This document shows, in pieces, positions 51,601 through 60,200 of a stretch of 64,000 nt of DNA. Source of the stretch: Conus ventricosus. Taxonomy: Eukaryota; Mollusca; Gastropoda; Neogastropoda; Conidae. Every line of letters starts with the position of its first letter. The first letter of the stretch is position 1. Made by a program: the position numbers and the translations under genes. The notes beneath the pieces were generated by a model. That model worked only from the letters and a program-made list of their open reading frames with translations. It did not search any database and was not told the origin of the DNA. The stretch spans positions 42,537,495 to 42,601,494 of the forward strand of contig CM031595.1 in the NCBI GenBank assembly GCA_018398815.1, read 5' to 3'.

Positions 51601-54600
51601 TTTTATGTTTATCTCAAAGGAATATTCTCAAACATACTTGATCATTCTTTTCCAGAATGTTTGCATATGGGTAAACTTAACTAATGAAATTGCGACAAGC
51701 TTATGGAAGTGTGATTCGATCAGCTTAACAACATTCTTGAACCTTCGGTAATGCACTAGCAACTTACGGGGTTCTGGTGAACATTCTAAATAATCTCGAA
51801 TATTCCAGTCACATTATCAGTTGATCCGAAAACAAAACTGAACAGTTAGGCGTACATTTGCTTTCCAAATGTTTTCAGTTACTCAGCAGTAGCACTACAT
51901 TGACCAAAAATACAGAGATCTAAAACCGATAAGTAAAAGGTGGCTTGCACATCGTCATTATTGCTTTGACGTCTTTCGTGAAAGTTTTCCCCCTCTCTTG
52001 TTCCCTTTTAAATTGTAACAGGTATTTTGAATACCTTCATGTATCTATCAAGCGTAAGTCAGTGTGACTTATTCACTTTTTCCCGGGTAACTTGCAAGAG
52101 AACTTGTAACAAGGGGTGCTGCACCCGCTGATTAACATGGTAACTCTGAAAAGCAAGTGTGGGGCCAAATCCTGGGACTGGCCAGTGTGGCCAGCCCGTG
52201 GCCCAGCCTAGCTGTTTTCAGTCAAAATTTTGATTCCTTTCTTATTTTCTTGTACAGCTTTCTTTTAAAAAATTGAATGTGCATCGCCACTGCATTTAAA
52301 TTTTTTTTTATAACATTATGTTATTGTGTGGTCTATTTTTTTTTGTGTTTTCTTCAAAGCAGTCTTGCCCTTGAGGTTTAGATTGTTTGGGCAGCCGAGT
52401 CAGAAATGGCTTTTAACATTTAAAAGAAATTTTAATGGGAGCGAAGGACATTCGGACTGTAGAGTCATTTTAGATTTCAGCCCTTGTTTTCTTAAATGAC
52501 TGATCATAACTGACAAATTTCGAAATCCCTAACTTTGTTGTGAAGAAACCTACTCTCATAGCAGGTTTTTTGTTTTGTTTTTAAATTTTAGAAAGAGGAA
52601 AGTATAGAGTTTCCATTACACACTAAAGGTAGCATTTGACAAGTGATGTGTTTTTGTGGTGATTGTCCTACTGAAGAACAAATTGGTGACTAAAGGCTCC
52701 TGAAGATCAAAGAATTAAGTTAGTGATGGAGAGTGGTGGGATCATTTTTTGGGGGGGGGCAGAACAATAACTGTGCCATTTGTTAAAGAAATCTAATATT
52801 GAAAGTACTAGTTCAGATTTTGATACATCTTCGGGATAAGCCCTTACCAGGTGATACTTTCAACTTTTTTTTTTTTGGGGTTTCATATAACAGTGGTGAC
52901 AGCTTATTGATGATAGTTTTTTCTTTTTATTGCAACACAAAACACAGCTCCTACCAATTAATCAGTGATGCAAATATTTCTTCTTTTTTTCTTGTAACTA
53001 GCGAAAGCTGTGATACGTGGGTGTTACGAGTTTGTCAGGACTGGATTGAATCAGTGGCTGGGTGAAACAGTCCGCACCAAGCAGCTGCTTTACCAGTCCC
53101 TGACTCCAATCATCCAGACCACATTAGCATCTTTCTGTTTTCATCAGTCACACAGGTAAATGTTGGGTGTTTACTGTCCAGATTTAAGTTTTCAGTTTCT
53201 TTTTCTATATGCACATAGTACCAAGAATTTTCCATCTCTTAACAGATGAAAAAAGCATATGTTATACAAATGAGAAGTATGTTTTTAACGCCATATTTTT
53301 ATTTTTTTTTCATATTTTTGTTTTTTTCTAATGAGAGTCGGATGGTTGTTCTTTTGATTTGAATAGTCTTTAAGAAACCAGTGAGGTTATTCGAACGTAA
53401 CAAATAATTCTCAAGGTTTGATTTTAAAAAAAAATGAATCGATTCATCAAAGAGTTTAGAGTGTTGTAAAGGCAGCTTTTTGTATACCCGGGTTCACAGT
53501 AATGGCAGGTTCCATTATTTCACTGTGAGAAGAAAAAAGGATATAAACTTTCGGTATTTCCTGAGTATTTACAATGTTTCTGATCAATAACACAACAGGG
53601 AAAAGGTGTATGTGGGAATGTCTGATTGTTTGCTGCAGAAAAAAAATCAAATTTTGGGGAAATATCCTGTGAAGTAAGTGTTACCCCCCATGTTTTCGCT
53701 GTTTGTGAGGTGGGGGGAGAGGGTGGGGTAATTTTTAATCACTTACGTTAAGGACATTTTCTGTTAACTTGATTTTTGTTTCAAAAAAGTTTAGAGACCA
53801 TCTAACTCTTTGTTATTGACTTAGATAGCTCTATACCCTTTTTTTTCTTTTTTTTTTGCACCATTTTGACGTGTCCTTGTTGAGCATTGTGGACGACATT
53901 ATGGGTTTTTCTGGCTCTTCAGGTGGGTCAGATGGGTGTTCCTTTTAGGAGCACCCCACACTTATGAATCTGTTACAGGTAGGAACTAAGCTGATTGTTG
54001 ACGCGGCCCAAGTGTGTGTTAGAGTGTGTGAATTAGCATCTGAATTTTAAATGTAGTTGAAATGAAAGATTCAGTCTGGTTTTCAGTTGGTGTTATCTCT
54101 TCCTTTTCCTTTTTCCCTCTTTCCTCACTTCTTTTCCCACCCCCTTCTTTACCTTACTCTTTCTTTCTTTTTTAAGGTATTTTTTTTTCCATTTGAAAAG
54201 GTATGATGATTCCCAAAAACTCGCCCATCCCTTTTGTATTTTGTAGTAAAACATAGCACAGTAATGATATTACATCAGCATTGGTAGTTAATTATAGTAT
54301 GGGATGTTTTTTGTGATTAAAAGGAGGAGGGGGTTTTATAGCAAAGTGAACTAGTGATTAAAAGACTTTTCCGGGTTTCATAGCGTTTTTTTTTCCCCCA
54401 AAAAAAAACATTCAATGATGGGGTCGCACCTCACAGTTGAAACCCTTCAGTTCACTGTCCACCGAATGAATATTAAGACAATATCAAATCCCATCCTACG
54501 CAAAATAAGAAGGAAACCCCTTGGCCATTCACTCCAAATGCGATATAGCCATGCTTTAAACTTGTAACGGGTAAATCTACCCATTCCGTGATCATTTTCC

Positions 54601-57257
54601 CTTGTCGGGAATGGTGTGGCCCTAGTATAAAGAGTGAAGTATTTTCAGCAATTTTTCGTTTTTTGTGCTTTTTTTTTTTTTTGTTGTAGTAACTAAACTT
54701 TTTTTGTGTGTCAACAGGCTGCCTGATTAAAGAAAAAGGGGTTACGTTTTTGGGGTTTGGGCCAAATGTGTGACAGAAATTTAAAAGGGAAAACCTTGTA
54801 CTTGTAAAAAAAAATTGTATGTTGTTTTTTGATCCCCCCATTTTGATTTGATTTTTTGTTTTATCATGTAGGATTATACTCGACCAAGTACATTGACAGA
54901 TAGGGGGCATGGTCATGCTGGAAGTGGGCGTAGTTGAGGTCATGGTGGGAGAGGAAGAAATCGCCAAAATGTGTCACCTGTGACTGTAGAAGGTAATGCA
55001 TTTGAATTCAGCATCAGCAAAGTCTCTCCTGCATGTCATGAAATGCACAGACATCAAATTTTCGCCACTGGATTCTGATATGGTGGACTTTTTTGACATG
55101 CTGTTTCCGTCTGATGCAGCGGATTTGTTGCACCTCTGGACTTATGGTGTACTTCCGTAGCAAACATTTGCACTTATATGCAATACACTTGGCAAATTTT
55201 TCAGTACCATTTCCACCCATGAAATAGAGACAAGAATTTCTCTTTTCTCTTTTTTTTTGTTTTTCAAAATTTTGTGTGTGTTTCCTGAGAGTCTTGGTTA
55301 TCCTTCCCAGATAGCGAGTTATCCTATCATCATAGAATAATGACAGTTGTACTCTCCATTCCTTTTTCTTCAATGAAACATAAATTCTTAAATACTTTTG
55401 AACATTATTTGAATTTTTGAGATTTTTTTTCGTGAGGTAGGTGATTTTTTTGGCAAATATTAAAAAAAATGTGAAATCTGGGAGTCAAAGGGTATATAAC
55501 TATACTTTCTGTGGAATTCTATGAATGAGTTATTTCATGTATACTATCAGTACACCTTTAATTTAAAAGAAGGAAACACAAAGTACGTAACATTTATGAT
55601 AAACTGAAGTAAAGATGAACAAATTATTTTTAGTTTAATGATGATATTTTTTCTCTGCTTTATGAATGTTAGTTTAATGTAATGGGAAATCGCCTGTAGT
55701 TTTAATTTGATTTTGCTTTGGGGAGGTCAGTAAATTTACAGTGAAACAAAGCTTTTGAGCATTAGATGGGAAAGGCAACTGTGCGAGAACTCGAGTAAAC
55801 AATACTCTGAGAACTACTTAAATGGAAAATGATTAGGGAATAAAGTATTTGAGACAAATTGGATGAATCATGTTGTTTTTTCTTTTTCGTTTTTGTGTAT
55901 AATTTGTATACAGTTAAATGAACATTTTCATAAACTTCTGTGTGCTTTTTGTTGGTGCAGGGAGCAGTTGCAGAAACGATACAGAAAGAGACAGGAGTGG
56001 CTTTCAGGGTGATTGAAAAGTGAGTATGATGTTTTAAGTTTTGATAGTCATTAGTTGTATGAAAAATCATTGTAGTTATTTGTGTGTTTTATATTCACTT
56101 GCACACACATATCTCCAAGTGCTAAATATGTCCCTCCTCACCGTGTTCCTTTTATCCAAATATGAACACATAGTCTTTTCTTCTGAACCACAAGGCTTAT
56201 CGCCAGATGGCTTTGGTTAACAGAAATCTGTATGAATTTAGAAAAATGATGCTTGTTGTATGATGACTGCATTTTACCTTGATTGTTTGGTATCAGTAAA
56301 CTGGCATAAAAAGTAAAATTGTCTGCGTGAGATGTAACTTGATGAGCAGACAGAAAGAAAATTGTTCATTGTGGTGGGAATGATTATGGTGTATGCAGCT
56401 GTTTTGTTTAAGTGTTTGGAAGGAAGTAGAGCAGGAATAGTATGGAGAGGAAGAGATGGTTGAGGTATAGAACAGAATGTGTTCACAGAAAGATATCTGA
56501 AGATCTAAGGAAACATGGAAGAAACAAGGTTGTCAGAAAACATCCTCACACAGTTTGTTGCTTCCATGGAGCCCCTCATTATTGACTTCTGAAATCTTAA
56601 AACTGGATTCTTGAAAGGGGGAATCTTGGTTTGGAGGCAAATATAGTATAAGGCAGAAATGTTCTGTAAATTGATTCTATGGAGGGAGGACTTTTTCTTT
56701 GGACAGCCATTACTGTCAGGTTTCACCGTTATTTGTCACATTCCTTAAAGGGGACAGAATTGTGTTCTTTGATATGAATTTTACCCATTGAGTGTTAGGA
56801 GTTTTTTGCTTTGAGGAAAGTTTACAGTTAAAAAAAATGCAAACCATACGTTGTGTGGATGGACATGACGCAAAAACCACTTTATTTCTACTATGTAATG
56901 TTTAACCACTCCTCTGATTAAAGGGAAAAACTTTTGCCCCCCCTTTCCCATTGTTCCTTCATGGATGTCCACCCTCCCCTGTCACACCAGTTTAATACTA
57001 AGGACTAAGGTCAACTGATAGCATCAGGCAACTGTCAACAGACTTGGTTTAGCACCAAACAAAGTTAGAATTGTCCACTGTATGTATAGGAGGTTTCAGA
57101 CAGCTGTGATCGATCATTGGCTCATAGCCAGTGCTTGACCACGGCTGACATGAGGGATGGTGGTACTCGGTCACCAAATGGATCCAACCGTGCTGCAGTT
57201 AGGTCTCAGGGCTTAAAACGTTCCGCGTCTGGGCGGAATTCCGCGATTTCGGTTTGT

Positions 57258-57291
<34 letters not shown>

Positions 57292-60200
57292 CGGACAGGA
57301 GCAAGGTATCCGTGATCGGCTTGCAAGCGTTCATAGCAACTGCGCGCAAGTTATGGCCCCTGATTATTCTTGGAAGACGTTTCCGGTCGGACTTCCGGAA
57401 AAAACAAAATGGCGGAGCCCGCAGTCATTGTTCATGCGGGTCGATCTTTTGACGAATCTGCAATTAAAAACAAGTGGAAATGGGAGTGGACGCTTCAGAA
57501 AGTTGACGAAGAAGTCATTGGAGACTTTCTTCGCAAAGTTATTGCACCAGGTTTAGCTTGTGTGTTACGGTGGTCGCGGGAAGAAAGCTCTTGATCACAT
57601 TCGTTCAGCGAAGCACGTGTCAAACGTCAAGGCGCTGAGTGGAACTACAAGAAAGGTCACTGAAGACACTTTAGCAGCAGTAAAACGTGCCAGGATAGAA
57701 CATTGCAATCCTGTGGGGAAAAAAGAGGGTGATATAGAAAATGTGGAGAGTGCAAGCCAGGCGGGAGGCAGCAAGGAAAAAGATAGGGTTCAAACTAATC
57801 AAAGTCAAGTTGTCAGCAAGAAGGTGGATGAGAATGAAATAATAATTGTAGAGTGTGAAAGCCAGACAGGAGAAAGCAAGGAAACAGCAGACAAAGATAG
57901 GGTTGAAATTCAAGTAAGCAAGAAGGTGGATGGCAAAGACAGTGCAGACAATGCAAGCAGCAAGAAGAAACAGAGTTCCTTGCTGTTTCTTTAATGCCTC
58001 CACCACCCAAACACCCAAATGACAAAGCTCTGTGTGTGTGTGTGTGTGTGTGTGTCCTTGTGAAATCCTGTATTTCAGTGTTTATTATAATTTAGGAACT
58101 TCAAAATTTGACTTTCAGTATGTGCTGATTCCACAAGTTTCTCATTTATCAAAATTTGGATATTGTGACTTTCAAAATGTGCTGATTCCGCAAGTTGATC
58201 TCTGTTATATGAGACTGAACTTTAAAGTGTTTGATGCAGTTACTGACTTTGTGTGCACCAACTTCAAACTTGATATTGTGTGATCATTTAAACCTGAAAA
58301 GTGAAACTTATTGAGCAACCCCAGAAGTGAGATTTCATCCAAAGATTATAGTTGGTGAACACCTGTAAAACACTCAAGTTAAAGGGGGAGTGTTCATTTT
58401 ATTATGTGTTTAACCCCTTCTCCCCTTGTCCCAAATATGTCTTCCTGTAATAATTATGTGTTTACAGCAATTTTTATGCACTAAATAACTCTTGAAATTA
58501 TGTCCAGAAAGCGCGAAATGGCATAGATTTACACTCGGTTTTTAAAAAAATTTTCCCGGGGGAGCATGCCCCCGGACCCCCCTAGTTTCAGTGGTTTTTT
58601 CCTCCTCCTGTTTTAAGCCCTGTCTCATTGGTCTTGTATGATTAAAGTAAATACAGTTGGTAGTGGTTTTGTATGATTAAAGTCAATGCAATCGGATATG
58701 TAACTAGAGCACTTTCATACTCCCACCTTTGTCAGTGGAGAAATTTTGTGATGAAACTGCAATGTGTGAGGTGCGTGCCGAGGCATGTGACGATACCAAA
58801 ACACCAGCATATGACATGACAGGTGATGCACTTAATGGATTAAAGCCTTTCAAGAAAATTTATGACTATTTTGTTTCATCATGCACAAGGTTTTGCAAAG
58901 GATTGAAATTGGTTTTTCAGTGTGAAGTCAGATGAAAAATCCTGTATCAGTACTGCTGTGAGTGTAATGAATTGACCTTGACAGATTCCTCAAGTTACTG
59001 GAGCTGATTGGGGTGGAGCCAGGTCAGCCTTCAAGCATTCCTTCCGCGAGTATCAACATCTGTATGGAGCAGATCTACCCCATCTTTTTCTCCTGTAAGC
59101 TTTACTGCCTTGTGTCATGTAAAGATGTATATTTGTTTTGCACTGTTGGGAAAGTAGGTTATAAAAGGATCAGAAAAAACTCGTCTTGCATTTTAGTTGT
59201 ACATGTATGCGAGTATGATTTCAGGGCTTCTAGAAAAGGGCGATAGAAAGTGGAGATGGTTTTTTCTTTGTTGTAATGATGGTATATCAATTTTCAGATT
59301 TGGGGTTAAAGATATCCTTTTCTTGCTTCGAATGACATTATCAGAACTAATTGTTTTTTTGTTTTGAATTTCATTGTCAGAACTGTGAGGATGAACAGAA
59401 ACACACTCTTCTGCTTGAAATTTTGACTTTTTTTTAAACTCTACAAATTTTAAAATTATTGCATATTAATAAAAATATGTCATGCATAAGGTGAGTATAA
59501 CAATGTTTTAGATGTCTTTTTAATGAGCAATATTTATGGATGCATGTAAAGCATTATGAAACTTATGTCCCTTTTTTTTTTTTTAAGTTGTTATAAAACA
59601 AAATAAATAAGTCTATACTAAATTTCTTTTCAATCAAAACTGGGAATTGGGACTATTGAAAAATTTGAGCTTTTGGTCTGTTGTGGACTGTTTGCTGAAA
59701 CAGCGTCCACCCCCGGGACATCAAGAGTTCACTGTGCGAGGTGCTGCACTCGTGATTGACAACAATTGGCGCTACTTCTTTCGCAACAATGTCCTGCTAC
59801 CATGCAAAAACGGGAGGATACAGTGGAGCACATCGACGAATTTTGGGCCATCTTCAGGTAGTGGATTGCTCAGTTGTTCTGTCAGGGCTTGGATGCATTT
59901 TATGTGGTTTGGGAGATGGAAAGAAAATTTTGTTGATTGAAAAAAAAAAAGAAAAAGAAAAGGTGGGAGAGAAGAGAAATATGCTAGCATCATGCTTAAC
60001 AGTGAAGGAGTCTGAAAGATGGGTAGACAAATATTTGTTTGCAGAGAAGGTGGGGGGTTTAGATATGTAAGCAATTATAAACATATTTGCGGATGTTTAA
60101 GTGACGAGTGCTTTATTTTGCTTAAGAAGTGAGGAGGACAGAATGAAAAAGGAAAACGCTTGTTCACGCATACAAAGGAAATACGCTTAAACACACATGC

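Larger units (their letters stand above)
57206..58621 (+). mobile_element. Non-autonomous hAT-like element
   Basis: CAGGGCTTAAAAC at 57206 and its complement GTTTTAAGCCCTG ending at 58621 form 13-bp terminal inverted repeats of hAT type, with GTCTCA adjoining both ends as a possible imperfect target duplication. Inside are a 30-base A run (57259-57289) and an ORF with a BED-type zinc finger. Near the right end is a GC-rich palindrome (GGGGGAGCATGCCCCCGGAC). No hAT catalytic domain is present. It lies in an XPO6 intron. Confidence 0.72.
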
